From Saccharopolyspora hordei (GTDB taxonomy: Bacteria; Actinomycetota; Actinomycetes; Mycobacteriales; Pseudonocardiaceae), in assembly GCF_013410345.1 (NCBI RefSeq), contig NZ_JACCFJ010000001.1:682001-746000 (forward strand): a stretch of DNA of 64,000 nt. Reading direction: 5' to 3'. Below, piece after piece: positions 39,960-49,953 of this stretch (positions are counted from its first letter, which is position 1; each line of letters starts with the position of its first letter). A model generated the notes under the pieces. It was given only the letters and a program-made list of their open reading frames with translations, had not been told where the DNA came from and made no database searches. A program made the position numbers and the translations under genes.

Positions 39960-42824
39960 ATGAGTGGCCAGGCAGAGACCTCGACCGAAGAGGTCCCGCA
40001 GTACCGCTACACCGCGGAGACGGCGGTCGAGATCGAGCAGCGGTGGCAGCGCCGGTGGGAGGAGCGCGGCACCTTCCACGCGCCCAACCCAGCCGGGTCG
40101 CTCAAGGGTGACGTGCCCGAGGACAAGCTGTTCGTGCAGGACATGTTCCCGTACCCGTCGGGCTCCGGGCTGCACGTCGGCCACCCGCTGGGCTTCATCG
40201 GCACCGACGTCTACGCCCGCTACCACCGGATGCTGGGCCGCAACGTGCTGCACACGATGGGCTTCGACGCGTTCGGCCTGCCGGCGGAGCAGTACGCGGT
40301 GCAGACCGGCACCCACCCGCGGACCACGACCGAGCAGAACATCGAGCGCTACCTGCGGCAGATCCGCCGGCTGGGCCTGGGGCACGACGAGCGCCGCCGC
40401 GTCGCCACCACGGACGTCGACTTCTACCGCTGGACGCAGTGGATCTTCCTGCAGATCTTCAACGCCTGGTACGACCCGGAGGCGGGCAAGGCGCGGCGGA
40501 TCAGCGAGCTGGAGGAGGAGTTCGCCAGCGGCAAGCGCGCGACCCCGGACGGCCGTCCGTGGAGCGAGCTGACCCGCACCGAGCAGCGGAAGGTCATCGA
40601 CTCGTACCGCCTGGCCTACGTCTCCGAGGCGCCGGTCAACTGGGCGCCGGGCCTGGGCACCGTGGTGGCCAACGAGGAGGTCACCGCGGAGGGCCTGACC
40701 GAGCGCGGCAACTTCCCGGTCTTCCGCCGCAACCTGAAGCAGTGGATGATGCGGATCACCGCCTACGCGGACCGCCTGGTCGACGACCTGGACCGGCTGG
40801 ACTGGCCGGAGAAGGTCAAGACCATGCAGCGGAACTGGATCGGCCGCTCGCACGGCGCGAACGTGGTGTTCCCGCTGGACGGCTCCGCGCAGCAGATCGA
40901 GGTCTTCACCACCCGCCCGGACACGCTGTTCGGCGTGACCTACATGGTGCTGGCGCCGGAGCACCCGCTGGTCGACGAGCTGACCGCGGACGCCTGGCCC
41001 GAGGGCGTGGACGAGCGCTGGACCGGCGGCGCGGCCACCCCGGCCGAGGCGGTCGCGCAGTACCGGCGGGCCGCGTCGATGAAGTCGGACCTGGACCGCC
41101 AGGAGAACCGGGAGAAGACCGGCGTCTTCACCGGCGCCTGGGCGACCAACCCGGTCAACGGCGAGCAGATCCCGGTGTTCATCGCCGACTACGTGCTGAT
41201 GGGCTACGGCACCGGCGCGATCATGGCGGTGCCCGGCGAGGACACCCGCGACCACGAGTTCGCCGAGGTCTTCGGGCTGCCGATCGTCCGCACCGTGCAA
41301 CCGCCCGCCGACTTCGAGGGCGGCGCCTACACCGGCGCGGGCCCGCGGATCAACTCCTCGAACCCCGAGGTCGGGCTGGACCTGAACGGGCTGGAGCTGG
41401 AGGACGCCAAGAAGGCCGTCATCAGCTGGCTGGAGGAGCACGGCCACGGCCGCGGCACCGTGCAGTACAAGCTGCGCGACTGGCTGTTCGCGCGGCAGCG
41501 CTACTGGGGCGAGCCGTTCCCGATCGTCTACGACGAGGACGGCCTGCCGCAGGCGCTGCCCGAGGACCAGCTGCCGGTGGTGCTGCCCGAGGTCGAGGAC
41601 TACTCGCCGCGCACCTTCGACCCGGAGGACGCCGACAGCGAGCCGGAGCCGCCGCTGGCGAAGGCCACCGACTGGGCCAACGTCGAGCTGGACCTGGGTG
41701 ACGGGCTGAAGAACTACTCGCGGGACACCAACGTGATGCCGCAGTGGGCCGGCTCCTGCTGGTACCAGCTGCGCTACATCGACCCGGACAACGACGAGCG
41801 GTTCGTCGACCCGGCCAACGAGCAGTACTGGATGGGCAAGCGGCCGGAGGAGCACGGCCCGGACGACCCGGGCGGCGTCGACCTGTACGTCGGCGGCGTG
41901 GAGCACGCGGTGCTGCACCTGCTGTACTCCCGGTTCTGGCAGAAGGTGCTGTACGACCTGGGCTACCTGTCGGCGGAGGAGCCGTACCGCCGGCTGTACA
42001 ACCAGGGCTACATCCAGGCCTACGCCTACACCGACTCGCGCGGCGTCTACGTCCCGGCCGAGGAGGTCGAGGAGCGGGACGGCAAGTTCTACTACCAGGG
42101 CCAGGAGGTCCGGCGCGAGTACGGGAAGATGGGCAAGAGCCTGAAGAACTCCGTCTCCCCGGACGAGATGGCCGACGCCTACGGCGCGGACACGCTGCGG
42201 CTGTACGAGATGGCGATGGGCCCGCTGGACTCCTCGCGGCCGTGGGCGACCAAGGACGTCGTCGGCTCGCACCGGTTCCTGCAGCGGTTGTGGCGCAACG
42301 TCATCGACGAGCACACCGGTGAGCTGCGGGTGACCGACGAGGAACCGGACGTCGAGATGCTGCGCGCGCTGCACAAGACGATCGCCGGTGTCCGGGAGGA
42401 CTACTCGGAGCTGCGGTTCAACACCGCGGTGGCCAAGCTGATCGAGCTGAACAACCGGATCACCAAGGCGTACTCGTCCGCGCCGGGCACCCCGCGCGCG
42501 GTGGTGGAGCCGCTGGTGCTGATGGTGGCGCCGCTGACGCCGCACCTGGCCGAGGAGCTGTGGTCCCGGCTGGGGCACGAGGAGAGCCTGGCGCACGGGC
42601 CGTTCCCGGTGCCCGACGAGCAGTACCTGGTCGAGGACACCGTGGAGTACCCGATCCAGGTCAACGGCAAGGTGCGCTCGCGCGTCACGGTGCCGGCCTC
42701 GGCGGACCAGGACGCGGTGAAGGCCGCGGCCCTGGCCGAGGAGAAGGTCGCGGCGATCCTGGAGGGCAAGGAGCCGCGCAAGGTCATCGTGGTCCCGGGC
42801 CGCCTGGTCAACGTCGTCGTCTGA
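39960..42824 (+). CDS. leuS: Leucine--tRNA ligase
   Basis: 954 residues from the ATG at 39960. It is a class I synthetase with the HIGH motif as HVGHPLGF and the KMSKS motif as KMGKSLKN. The editing CP1 domain has the threonine-rich [14 protein letters not shown] and the aspartate region [12 protein letters not shown]. The anticodon-binding domain and C-terminal extension ([15 protein letters not shown]) are complete. It charges tRNA-Leu and hydrolyses mischarged tRNA. Expression is probably tuned by the leucine leader upstream. A strong terminator follows. Confidence 0.98.
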   Translation: MSGQAETSTEEVPQYRYTAETAVEIEQRWQRRWEERGTFHAPNPAGSLKGDVPEDKLFVQDMFPYPSGSGLHVGHPLGFIGTDVYARYHRMLGRNVLHTMGFDAFGLPAEQYAVQTGTHPRTTTEQNIERYLRQIRRLGLGHDERRRVATTDVDFYRWTQWIFLQIFNAWYDPEAGKARRISELEEEFASGKRATPDGRPWSELTRTEQRKVIDSYRLAYVSEAPVNWAPGLGTVVANEEVTAEGLTERGNFPVFRRNLKQWMMRITAYADRLVDDLDRLDWPEKVKTMQRNWIGRSHGANVVFPLDGSAQQIEVFTTRPDTLFGVTYMVLAPEHPLVDELTADAWPEGVDERWTGGAATPAEAVAQYRRAASMKSDLDRQENREKTGVFTGAWATNPVNGEQIPVFIADYVLMGYGTGAIMAVPGEDTRDHEFAEVFGLPIVRTVQPPADFEGGAYTGAGPRINSSNPEVGLDLNGLELEDAKKAVISWLEEHGHGRGTVQYKLRDWLFARQRYWGEPFPIVYDEDGLPQALPEDQLPVVLPEVEDYSPRTFDPEDADSEPEPPLAKATDWANVELDLGDGLKNYSRDTNVMPQWAGSCWYQLRYIDPDNDERFVDPANEQYWMGKRPEEHGPDDPGGVDLYVGGVEHAVLHLLYSRFWQKVLYDLGYLSAEEPYRRLYNQGYIQAYAYTDSRGVYVPAEEVEERDGKFYYQGQEVRREYGKMGKSLKNSVSPDEMADAYGADTLRLYEMAMGPLDSSRPWATKDVVGSHRFLQRLWRNVIDEHTGELRVTDEEPDVEMLRALHKTIAGVREDYSELRFNTAVAKLIELNNRITKAYSSAPGTPRAVVEPLVLMVAPLTPHLAEELWSRLGHEESLAHGPFPVPDEQYLVEDTVEYPIQVNGKVRSRVTVPASADQDAVKAAALAEEKVAAILEGKEPRKVIVVPGRLVNVVV

Positions 42825-42833
42825 CCTCCCGTG

Positions 42834-42866
42834 GACGCCGCCCCGCCACCGGGCCGGGGCGGCGTC
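42834..42866. terminator. Terminator after leuS
   Basis: A perfect 12-bp stem, GACGCCGCCCCG (42834-42845) with CGGGGCGGCGTC (42855-42866), and a 9-nt loop, 10 bp past the leuS stop codon. Confidence 0.85.
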
Positions 42867-42887
42867 CGCTGCGTCCGCGCCGTCGGC

Positions 42888-42929
42888 GAGCTAGCTCACG
42901 TGGCAGGGTTACTCGCCGGTAACTACGCT
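42888..42929 (+). promoter_or_regulatory. Operator and promoter of the acyl-CoA dehydrogenase gene
   Basis: An inverted repeat TTACTCGCCGGTAA (42909-42922) abuts a -10-like TACGCT (42924-42929); a 10-bp palindrome GAGCTAGCTC lies at 42888-42897. Placement across the promoter suggests a repressor. The TTAC...GTAA sequence is 12/14 identical to the palindrome at 23921. Confidence 0.6.
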
Positions 42930-42958
42930 GGCGGCAAGCTCGACGAGTGGAGGCGGCG

Positions 42959-44884
42959 ATGGGGTTCGATGCGGACGAGCTCGCGACGTTGGTGGACGGG
43001 CGCTGGGCCCACGTCCGGGACCGGGTCCGGGAGGAGCTGGCCGGCATCGACCTGCCCCCGGGTGACCACCTCGACACCGAGGACCACCGGGCGCTCACCC
43101 TCGAGCAGCTGCACCAGCTGGCCAAGTCCGGCATCCCGGCCCTCGGGTTCCCGCCCGCCTACGGCGGCAGCGGGGACACCGGCGGTTCGGTGGTGTCGCT
43201 GGAGATGCTGCCCGGCAACCTGTCCCTGATGGTCAAGGCCGGTGTCCAATGGGGACTGTTCGGCGGGGCGGTCGTCGCGCTGGGCACCGAACGCCACCAC
43301 GAGCGCTACCTGCGCGACATCATGAACCTGGAGCTGCCGGGCTGCTTCGCGATGACCGAGACCGGCCACGGCTCGGACGTGCAGCACCTGCGCACCACCG
43401 CGACCTACGACCCGGAGTCGCAGGAGTTCGTGGTGCACACGCCGCACGAGGCGGCGCGCAAGGAGTACATCGGCAACGCCGCCCGCGACGGGCGGATGGC
43501 GGTGGTGTTCGCGCAGCTGATCACCCGCGGCGAGAGCCACGGCGTGCACGCGCTGGTGGTGCCGATCCGCGACGAGTCGGGGAACACCCTGCCCGGGGTG
43601 ACGATCACCGACTGCGGCCGCAAGGCCGGGCTGAACGGCGTGGACAACGGCCGGATCACCTTCGACCACGTGCGGGTGCCGCGCGAGGCGCTGCTCAACC
43701 GCTACGGCGACGTGGCCCCGGACGGCACCTACAGCAGCCCGATCGCCAGCAAGGGCAAGCGGTTCTTCACCATGCTGGGCACCTTGATCCGCGGCCGGGT
43801 CTCGGTGGCGGGCACGGCGGGCAGCGCCACCAAGCTCGCCCTGGAGATCGCGCTGCGCTACGGCGACGCGCGCCGCCAGTTCGGCCGGCCCGGCACCGAC
43901 GAGGAGGTCGTGGTGCTGGACTACCTGGTGCACCAGCGCAAGCTGCTGCCCGCGCTGGCCAAGACCTTCGCCCTGCACTTCGCGCAGGAGCAGCTGGTGT
44001 CGAGCCTGCACGACGTGCCGCCGGGTGACGAGCGGGCGCAGCGCGAGCTGGAGTCCCGCGCGGCCGGGCTGAAGGCGGTCGCCACCTGGCACGCCACCAG
44101 CACCATCCAGACCTGCCGCGAGGCGTGCGGTGGCGCGGGCTACCTGGCGGAGAACCAGCTGGCGCAGCTGAAGGCCGACACCGACGTCTTCACCACCTTC
44201 GAGGGCGACAACACGGTGCTGCTGCAGCTGGTCGCCAAGGGCCTGCTGACCGGCTACAAGGACCAGTTCGACGACCTGGGCACGCTCGGCATGGCCAAGT
44301 TCCTCGCCGACCAGTTCGTCGGCTCGGTGATCGAGAAGACCGCGACGCGCTCCCTGGTGCAGCGGATCATCGACGGCTCGGGCAAGGACGACGTCCTGGA
44401 CCGCGGCTGGCAGCTCACGATGTTCGACGACCGCGAGCGCCACGTCCTCGACGGTCTGGGCCGCCGCCTGCGGAAGGCCAACCGGGACAACGCCTTCGAG
44501 GTGTTCAACCAGGCCCAGGACCACGTGCTGCGCGCGGCGCGGGTGCACGTGGACCGCCAGGTGCTGGAGGCGTTCGTCGCCGCGGTGGAGCGCTGCCGCG
44601 ACCGGGAGACCGCGCAGCTGCTGGGCAAGCTCTGCGACCTCTACGTGCTGTCCACCATCGAGGAGGACCGCGGCTGGTTCCTGGAGCACGAGCGGATCAC
44701 GCCGCGCCGGTCCAAGGCGATCACCGAGGCGGTCAACGAGCTGTGCCGGCAGATCCGCCCGCACGCGGTGGACCTGGTCGCCGCGTTCCGGATGCCGCGC
44801 CAGTGGCTCACCGCCCCGATCGCCACCGGAGCCGAGGCCGCGCGCCAGGAGGCGCAGCGCGCCCACGACCGCGCCCACGGTTGA
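42959..44884 (+). CDS. Acyl-CoA dehydrogenase (long, acyl-CoA oxidase-like type)
   Basis: 641 residues from the ATG at 42959, with GTGGAGG at 42947-42953; a GTG at 42947 is the alternative start. The N-terminal helical domain is followed by the FAD-binding beta region (LPGCFAMTETGHGSDVQHLR), the middle GRKAGLNGVDNGRITFDHVR, and the C-terminal motifs TCREACGGAGYLAENQL and TDVFTTFEGDNTVLLQLVAK with the probable catalytic Glu. Its extra C-terminal helical region makes it longer than ordinary 380-residue enzymes. It performs the first oxidation step of fatty acyl-CoA beta-oxidation; the chain-length preference is unknown. Confidence 0.93.
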   Translation: MGFDADELATLVDGRWAHVRDRVREELAGIDLPPGDHLDTEDHRALTLEQLHQLAKSGIPALGFPPAYGGSGDTGGSVVSLEMLPGNLSLMVKAGVQWGLFGGAVVALGTERHHERYLRDIMNLELPGCFAMTETGHGSDVQHLRTTATYDPESQEFVVHTPHEAARKEYIGNAARDGRMAVVFAQLITRGESHGVHALVVPIRDESGNTLPGVTITDCGRKAGLNGVDNGRITFDHVRVPREALLNRYGDVAPDGTYSSPIASKGKRFFTMLGTLIRGRVSVAGTAGSATKLALEIALRYGDARRQFGRPGTDEEVVVLDYLVHQRKLLPALAKTFALHFAQEQLVSSLHDVPPGDERAQRELESRAAGLKAVATWHATSTIQTCREACGGAGYLAENQLAQLKADTDVFTTFEGDNTVLLQLVAKGLLTGYKDQFDDLGTLGMAKFLADQFVGSVIEKTATRSLVQRIIDGSGKDDVLDRGWQLTMFDDRERHVLDGLGRRLRKANRDNAFEVFNQAQDHVLRAARVHVDRQVLEAFVAAVERCRDRETAQLLGKLCDLYVLSTIEEDRGWFLEHERITPRRSKAITEAVNELCRQIRPHAVDLVAAFRMPRQWLTAPIATGAEAARQEAQRAHDRAHG

Positions 44885-44915
44885 TGCGGCCGATCGGATG
44901 AATCCGGGATCTCGG

Positions 44916-44940
44916 GGAACCGATCCGGTGATCGTGCGTC
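44916..44940 (+). promoter_or_regulatory. ECF (SigM-type) promoter before the secreted-protein gene
   Basis: GGAAC (44916-44920), 16 nt, CGTC (44937-44940): this matches the GGAAC-N16-18-CGTC consensus reported for mycobacterial SigM and related ECF factors. It lies 41 bp before the ATG at 44981. Confidence 0.6.
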
Positions 44941-44980
44941 CCATGGGGGACGACGCGATGCCGAGAGGTTGCGAGGCGCG

Positions 44981-45943
44981 ATGGAACCCCTGCTCCGGAA
45001 GGTCACGATCGCCGCGGTGAGCGGCGCGCTCCTGCTGAGCACCGCTGCGACGAGCACGGCCGCGGCGGACAGCGCGGTCAGCCCGAAGATCGAGTGCGAG
45101 ACGGCGGCCAGCGGCGACGGTCCGTTCTACCCGGGTCCGTCCGCGTCGGACGTCTACGACGCGGCGTGGGGCGAGGGCCCGGCGGTCCCGGAGCTGGACA
45201 CCACCACCCCGCAGGGCCTGGCCGCGTGGACGGACTGGGACGGCGCGGGCGGGGACCTGCTGCTGGTGACGGCCTACGGCGAGTCCGGCTCGGACGCGCT
45301 GATCATCGGCATCGACCCGGCGTCCGGCGAGCACGTGGGGTCGGTCGCGATCGCCGAGTCGCACGTCGGCGGCATCGCGATCAGCAAGGGCTGGGCGTTC
45401 GTGCAGGGCCGCAACTCCGGTGACCAGCACACCGTCCGCAAGTACGAGCTGACGGCGCTGCGGGACGCCATGAAGGCGAGCGGCACCCCGTACCTGGAGC
45501 AGACCGGCGAGGCCCGCGTGGTGCCCGCGGCGTCGTTCCTGGCCGCGGACGGCGGGACGCTCTACGCGGGCAAGTTCAACGAGACCGGCCGCGGCACCAT
45601 GCAGTCGTACCAGGTCGGCGACGACGGCTCGCTCACCGAGCAGAAGACCTTCGAGGTCCCGATGAAGACGCAGGGCCTCATGGTCACCGAGGACCACTTC
45701 GTGTACAGCACGTCCTACGGGCGCACCAACCGCAGCAACATCTACGTGGTGGACAAGGGCGCCACCGACATCGACATCCCGTCCACCACGTGCTACCGCG
45801 CGCCGAGCATGGCGGAGGGCATCACGCAGTACGGCGACGAGGCGTTCCTGCTGTTCGAGTCGGGCTCGTACAAGTACCCCGACGCGCGCAACGTCATCAA
45901 GAACCTGCACAAGGGCGAGGTCTCGGCGGTGACGAACCCCTGA
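44981..45943 (+). CDS. Secreted protein of unknown function (beta-propeller-like)
   Basis: 320 residues. The signal peptide is LLRKVTIAAVSGALLLSTAA with probable cleavage after AAA near residue 30. The mature protein repeats a pattern of short beta segments (GDLLLVTAYGESGSDALIIG, GGIAISKGWAFVQG, FLAADGGTLYAGKF, GLMVTEDHFVYSTSYGR) suggesting a small beta-propeller. Two cysteines (one after the signal peptide, one at TTCYRAP) could pair. The ATG at 44981 follows GAGAGGTTGCGAGG. Two hairpins follow the gene. An ECF-type promoter precedes it, suggesting an envelope-stress role (inference). Confidence 0.8.
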   Translation: MEPLLRKVTIAAVSGALLLSTAATSTAAADSAVSPKIECETAASGDGPFYPGPSASDVYDAAWGEGPAVPELDTTTPQGLAAWTDWDGAGGDLLLVTAYGESGSDALIIGIDPASGEHVGSVAIAESHVGGIAISKGWAFVQGRNSGDQHTVRKYELTALRDAMKASGTPYLEQTGEARVVPAASFLAADGGTLYAGKFNETGRGTMQSYQVGDDGSLTEQKTFEVPMKTQGLMVTEDHFVYSTSYGRTNRSNIYVVDKGATDIDIPSTTCYRAPSMAEGITQYGDEAFLLFESGSYKYPDARNVIKNLHKGEVSAVTNP

Positions 45944-45947
45944 CGGG

Positions 45948-45982
45948 GAGCACCGGCCCGAGCACCCCACGGGCCGGTGCTC
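45948..45982 (+). terminator. Terminator after the secreted-protein gene
   Basis: A perfect 13-bp stem, GAGCACCGGCCCG (45948-45960) with CGGGCCGGTGCTC (45970-45982), and a 9-nt loop, 4 bp past the stop codon. Confidence 0.88.
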
Positions 45983-45986
45983 TCAC

Positions 45987-46028
45987 CCATCGCGGAGTGG
46001 CCGCCGTCGCGCGACCACTCCGCGATGG
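45987..46028. repeat. Second perfect inverted repeat, back to back with the terminator
   Basis: The arms CCATCGCGGAGTGG (45987-46000) and CCACTCCGCGATGG (46015-46028) pair over 14 bp with a 14-nt loop, starting 4 bp after the previous hairpin. It may be a second terminator facing the accessory region. The rest of the 45944-46313 gap (370 bp) holds no recognisable gene. Confidence 0.7.
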
Positions 46029-46313
46029 CGTTCCAGGGCGCCTGCACCCGGACGACCTCCGGGCGCGCACCGAACAGGCCGGGGCGTGCGGTGTGCCAGT
46101 TCCGCCTACAACTGGCACCTCGTCCCGCTGCCGGCTTCGAACCAGGGAGTCTCCGCTCCACGATTCAAGAAGTCGGCCCAGCGCTGCTTCGGGAACACCT
46201 ACGGCTGAACGAGTTTCCGCCACCGCGACCGGGTGGCTTCACGATCCTGGAGGTGTCGCCGGGTCGACCCACGTGCCACGCTGGATGTTGATCTACTGGG
46301 GCCTGGGGGACGT

Positions 46314-48436
46314 GTGCACGAGAGGTCGGACAACGTCGGCAACGAGCTGGCGGCACCGGTTCAGGGGCCGGTCGTGCAAGCCGGCTCCATCCATGGGGAC
46401 GTGCACTTCCACGCCGTGACCGGTTCTCCAGTACCGAGGCAACTCCCTGCTGCGACGCGGTACTTCGTGAACCGCGCCGTGGAGCAGGACATGCTCACCA
46501 CGCTGCTGGCGGGTGCACAGGGATCCGGTGTGGTCCTGCTGTCGACCATCGACGGCGCTGCCGGCGTGGGGAAATCGACCCTCGCCGTGAACTGGGCTCA
46601 CCGCGTGCGGGACCGCTTCCCGGACGGCGAGCTGTACGTCAACTTGCGCGGGTTCGACCCGATCGCCGAGCCCATGGAACCGAACGACGTCCTGGGACTC
46701 TTCCTCACAGCGCTCGGCGTCCAGCACGAACGCATCCCGCCGGACGACGACGCCCGCGCAGCGATGTTCCGCAGCCTCGTGCACGACAGGCACATGCTGG
46801 TGCTCCTCGACAACGCTCGTTCCGTGGACCAGGTCCGACCACTGCTGCCTGGAACGCCGACCTGCCTGGTGGTGGTGACGAGCCGCCACCGGCTGGACGA
46901 CCTCGTCGTCCGGGAAGGTGCGACGAGGGTGACGTTGCACGTGCTCTCCGAGACCGAATCGCACGACTTGCTCGCGCACTACCTGGGGCGCGAGCGACTC
47001 GCGGAAGAACCCGAGGCTGCAGCGGAGATCGTGGCGCACTGTGGCGGGCTTCCCCTCGCGTTGGGCGTGGTCGCGGTCCGAGCAGCGGAGTTCACCGACT
47101 TCTCGCTGGAAGAGCTGGCCGAAGAGCTGCGGAACGAGCGCGACCGGCTCGACGCCCTGGAGTCGGGTGGCGAAATCGGGGTTCGAGCGGTGTTCTCCTG
47201 GTCCTACCGGTCCCTGTCGGACGAGGCCGCGAGGCTGTTCCGCCTGATGGGCCTGCCGACTGGACCGGACATCGGCCTCGACGCTCTGGCCGCGCTCGCC
47301 GGACGGTCCAAGCGTGACCTCCGCCGACCTCTGGCGGAGCTGCTCAGGGCCAACCTGGTCGAACGGCAGGAACCAGGTCGCTATCGCTACCACGACTTCG
47401 GGCTTACGCCGCCGAGTGCGCATCGACCGACGAACCAGCCGAGAGCCGCCAAGCAGCCGTTCGCCGCCTGCTCGACTTCTACCTCCGCACCAGCGCTGCG
47501 GCGGACGCGCAGACGACTGGACACGCACGGCACTTCACGCCGGAGACGCCCGGTTCCGACGTGTCCGGGCTCGCCTTCGACGACGATGGGGGCGCGATCG
47601 CCTGGTGGGAGGCCGAACGCCACAACCTGCGCGCTGCGATCAAACAAGCTGAGAGATCGGGCCTGTGGGAGCACTCGTGGCAGCTGCCCCGCAGCCTCAT
47701 GTACCTGTTCCACCTGCGCGGTTGCACCACGGATTGGATCGATGCCTACGGCATCGCGATCTCAGCGGCGCAGCGGCTCGGGAACGAGGAAGCGCAAGCG
47801 AACCTGCTGCACGAGCTCGGGGTCGCTCACTACGACCTCGAGGACTTCGATGCGGCAGCGCGGTACGCAGCGGAGGCGCTCCTGCACTTCGACGCGATCG
47901 GTGATCGTCGAGGGCGTGGCGAGGTGCTCATCGCGCTCGGACACGCACTGATCAGTGCTCGACGGTACGACGAAGCGGCCGATCCCCTGGAGAACGCTCT
48001 GGAGATCGCCGAGAGCCTGGGTGATGGCTTCGCGCAAGGGCTGGCGCACAACGCACTCGGGCTCCTCCACGCGGAGTGCCGCCGCTTCGAGGCGGCGTTC
48101 GCGCACTTCGAGCAGGCGTTGCGGTTCGACAGGGAAGCCGGTGAGGAGATGGGCGAGGGCTTCGCGCTCCACAACCTTGCCGTAGCCCACCTCGACTCCG
48201 GCAACCCGGACGAGGCGATCGAGAACCACCGACGAGCGCTGGAGCTCCGGCGCAGGATCGGCCACCGGCAAGGAGAAGCCGCAAGCCTTCGCGCACTGGG
48301 GCGGGCTCTCCTGGCTTCCGGTGACGTTGCGGAGGCCAGGCGGGCTTTGCTCGAGGCGTTGGAGGTCCTCGAAGAACTGGGGCAAGGGGAAGCAGCTGAG
48401 GTGCGCGCCGAGCTGGACGCGCTGCCTACTCCTTGA
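46314..48436 (+). pseudogene. STAND-type NB-ARC/TPR regulator, frameshifted
   Basis: The start is GTG at 46314 (GGGGGAC upstream), with the usual N-terminus HERSDNVGNELAAPVQGPVV. The NB-ARC NTPase follows: P-loop DGAAGVGKSTLAVNWAH, Walker B region HMLVLLDNARSVDQVRPLL, VVVTSRHRL, and GLPLALGVVAVRAAEF. The frame breaks at about 47397-47402: after YRYHD the family sequence (RAYAAECASTDEPAESRQAA) continues in a frame needing one extra base. From there to 48436 the reading is intact, with about five TPR repeats (ALLHFDAIGDRRGRGEVLIA; AHNALGLLHAECRRF). Net change is one missing base (or four). It is either a recent pseudogene or a sequencing error; the downstream half shows no other decay. Confidence 0.85.
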
Positions 48437-48608
48437 CCGACGCGATGAAGGAAGCCCACTTCTGCTTCGTGAACACGAGAGTGCCGCCGTCCCGGTCCTT
48501 GGTGTCTCGCACGCCCACGAGCTCCGGGGTCATCGCCACCTCGACGCATCCCGCTGGGTTCGAGGAGTAGCTGGACTTGAACCACTGGTCAGGCGAGAAC
48601 GTGCACAC
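48426..48608 (-). CDS. DUF397 domain protein
   Basis: 60 residues starting with GTG at 48608, 4 bp after the XRE stop codon. The whole protein is the DUF397 domain: QWFKSSYSSNPAGCVEVA, then VGVRDTKDRDGGTLVFTKQK and the final WASFIASVK. In actinomycetes these small proteins are encoded with XRE/DUF5753 regulators and are thought to act as partners or antagonists. It overlaps the end of the STAND gene by 11 bp on the opposite strand. Confidence 0.93.
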   Translation of the reverse strand: MCTFSPDQWFKSSYSSNPAGCVEVAMTPELVGVRDTKDRDGGTLVFTKQKWASFIASVKE

Positions 48609-48612
48609 CTCG

Positions 48613-49476
48613 TCATGCTATCTCCCGCAATGCCCGGTGGACCATGTCTCGCGATCCCCGTCTCCCCGCTGTCTTTCGCAGGCATTGCGCGAAAGTCGCT
48701 GCGTACTCACGTGTGCGGGCACGGTCGGCGATCACGCCGAGCCAGGTCAGCGTCTCTTGCCAGACGAGGTCGGGCAGGCGTGGGCTCGGGAAGCTGAGGA
48801 TGTGGAACGTCGACGCGCCTAGCGCGCCGTGAGCGCCAGCCGTGAAGGGAACCACCAAGAGCTCGAGGGTGTCCGGTAGTTCCTCGATCAGCGCCAGGAG
48901 GTGCTCGAGCTGCTCGGCGAGCACCGTCGGGCCACCGACTTGTTGGTGGAGCGCACCTTCGCTGAGCACCACGGTCAGGCGCAGGGGGTCTTCACCCCTG
49001 AGCCGTCGCTGACGGAGCATGCGAGCTTCGACGCGCTGATCGGCTTCAGAAGTGCGCGTGTTCGGGCTGTCGCTGGTGACGATGGCGTGCGCGTACGCCT
49101 CTGTCTGCAGCAGACCGGGGATCAGCAGGCTCTCGTGCATGCGGATCGACTCCGCGCCCCACTCGTAGCCGAAGTACCGGAGCAGTTCCGGCGGGAACAG
49201 CCCCGAGTACTGCGTCCACCAGCCGCGCTCGTCGGTGCCGCGGCGTAGCTCTTGCAGCTCGAACAGCTCGTCCTCGTGAACTTCGTAGAGGGAGGCGGCC
49301 TCCGCGAGCTTGTCCGCCGTGAGGCGTCGCTTGCCGTGCTCCACTTCGCTGAGGAAGTTCTGCGAGATGCCGAGCTCCTTCGCCGCGGTGACCCCGGTCA
49401 GCCCCACCTCCTCCCGCGCTTCCCGCAGCCGCATGCCGAGCTCCCACGCGGCGACTGTGGGCGAAGAAGGTGTCAT
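48613..49476 (-). CDS. XRE-family regulator with DUF5753 domain
   Basis: 287 residues. The N-terminal helix-turn-helix spans about 12-70 (LREAREEVGLTGVTAAKELG, ISQNFLSEVEHGKRRLTADK). The DUF5753 domain runs from residue 90 (FGYEWGAESIRMHESLLIPG, LLQTEAYAHAIV, GALHQQVGGPTVLAEQLEHL, and ending with EYAATFAQCLRKTA). The ATG is at 49476 with GAGAGGACTGAGG upstream. It is paired with DUF397 downstream and divergent from two small genes; a 14-bp palindrome lies 75 bp upstream. Confidence 0.93.
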   Translation of the reverse strand: MTPSSPTVAAWELGMRLREAREEVGLTGVTAAKELGISQNFLSEVEHGKRRLTADKLAEAASLYEVHEDELFELQELRRGTDERGWWTQYSGLFPPELLRYFGYEWGAESIRMHESLLIPGLLQTEAYAHAIVTSDSPNTRTSEADQRVEARMLRQRRLRGEDPLRLTVVLSEGALHQQVGGPTVLAEQLEHLLALIEELPDTLELLVVPFTAGAHGALGASTFHILSFPSPRLPDLVWQETLTWLGVIADRARTREYAATFAQCLRKTAGRRGSRDMVHRALREIA

Positions 49477-49550
49477 CCTCAGTCCTCTCGGCTCGCGATC
49501 GGGTGAATCGTACGAGCTCAGCGTCCTGCTACCCGATCAGGGAATAGTCG

Positions 49551-49564
49551 TTGCGATATCGCAA
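49551..49564. promoter_or_regulatory. Palindrome upstream of the XRE gene
   Basis: TTGCGATATCGCAA, a perfect 14-bp palindrome in the gap between the divergent XRE gene and the zinc-finger-like gene, beside the AT-rich run AAAGGTATTTTTCG. It is a candidate operator for the XRE protein. Confidence 0.5.
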
Positions 49565-49670
49565 AGGTATTTTTCGATCTAGGCGGCGGGCTGGTCGTGC
49601 TCTCCCCGGCCTCCCCCTCGGTCCGCCGCCTTCCCCACCTTCCCTCTCCCCTTCCTCGGAGGTGTTCTCG

Positions 49671-49916
49671 GTGCTGTACCCGAACCTGGAGCCGGAGCGG
49701 CCTGTCGCCTACTGGCGGCCCGTCGCGGGGGTGCGGCACGGGTTGGAGCCGGACGGGCCGCCGTTCCCCGGGCAGGAGCGGGCCACCTTGTGCGGGTCGC
49801 GCGTCCAGCTCGGCCGGGTCGGCGACGTGGACTGGTTGGCGCCCACCTGCGAGGACTGCTGGGCGGAAGCCGTCGCGCGGCGCGACGCGCGGGCTCGTCG
49901 GTCCACTCAGGACTGA
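49671..49916 (+). CDS. Small zinc-finger-like protein
   Basis: 81 residues from the GTG at 49671, 7 nt after GGAGGT at 49658-49663. It contains YWRPVAGVRHGLE, then ATLCGSRVQLG, and DWLAPTCEDCWAEAVAR: one His and three or four Cys (CG...CEDC) in a spacing typical of small actinobacterial zinc-finger proteins found near XRE/DUF397 genes. The function is unknown. It is the first gene of a two-gene unit divergent from the XRE gene. Confidence 0.75.
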   Translation: MLYPNLEPERPVAYWRPVAGVRHGLEPDGPPFPGQERATLCGSRVQLGRVGDVDWLAPTCEDCWAEAVARRDARARRSTQD

Positions 49917-49953
49917 TCGGCACGATTCCCCCCGGACCGCCAGGAGGTTCTTC

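Noticed and set aside
39855-42596. 900-codon open frame antisense to leuS
   Set aside because: It mirrors the leuS reading frame in high-GC DNA, with no ribosome binding site and no recognisable domain.
46120-46165. tRNA-like stretch with GGTTCGAA on the minus strand
   Set aside because: The T-stem does not pair and no acceptor, D- or anticodon arm can be built, so it is not a tRNA gene or a convincing attachment-site remnant.
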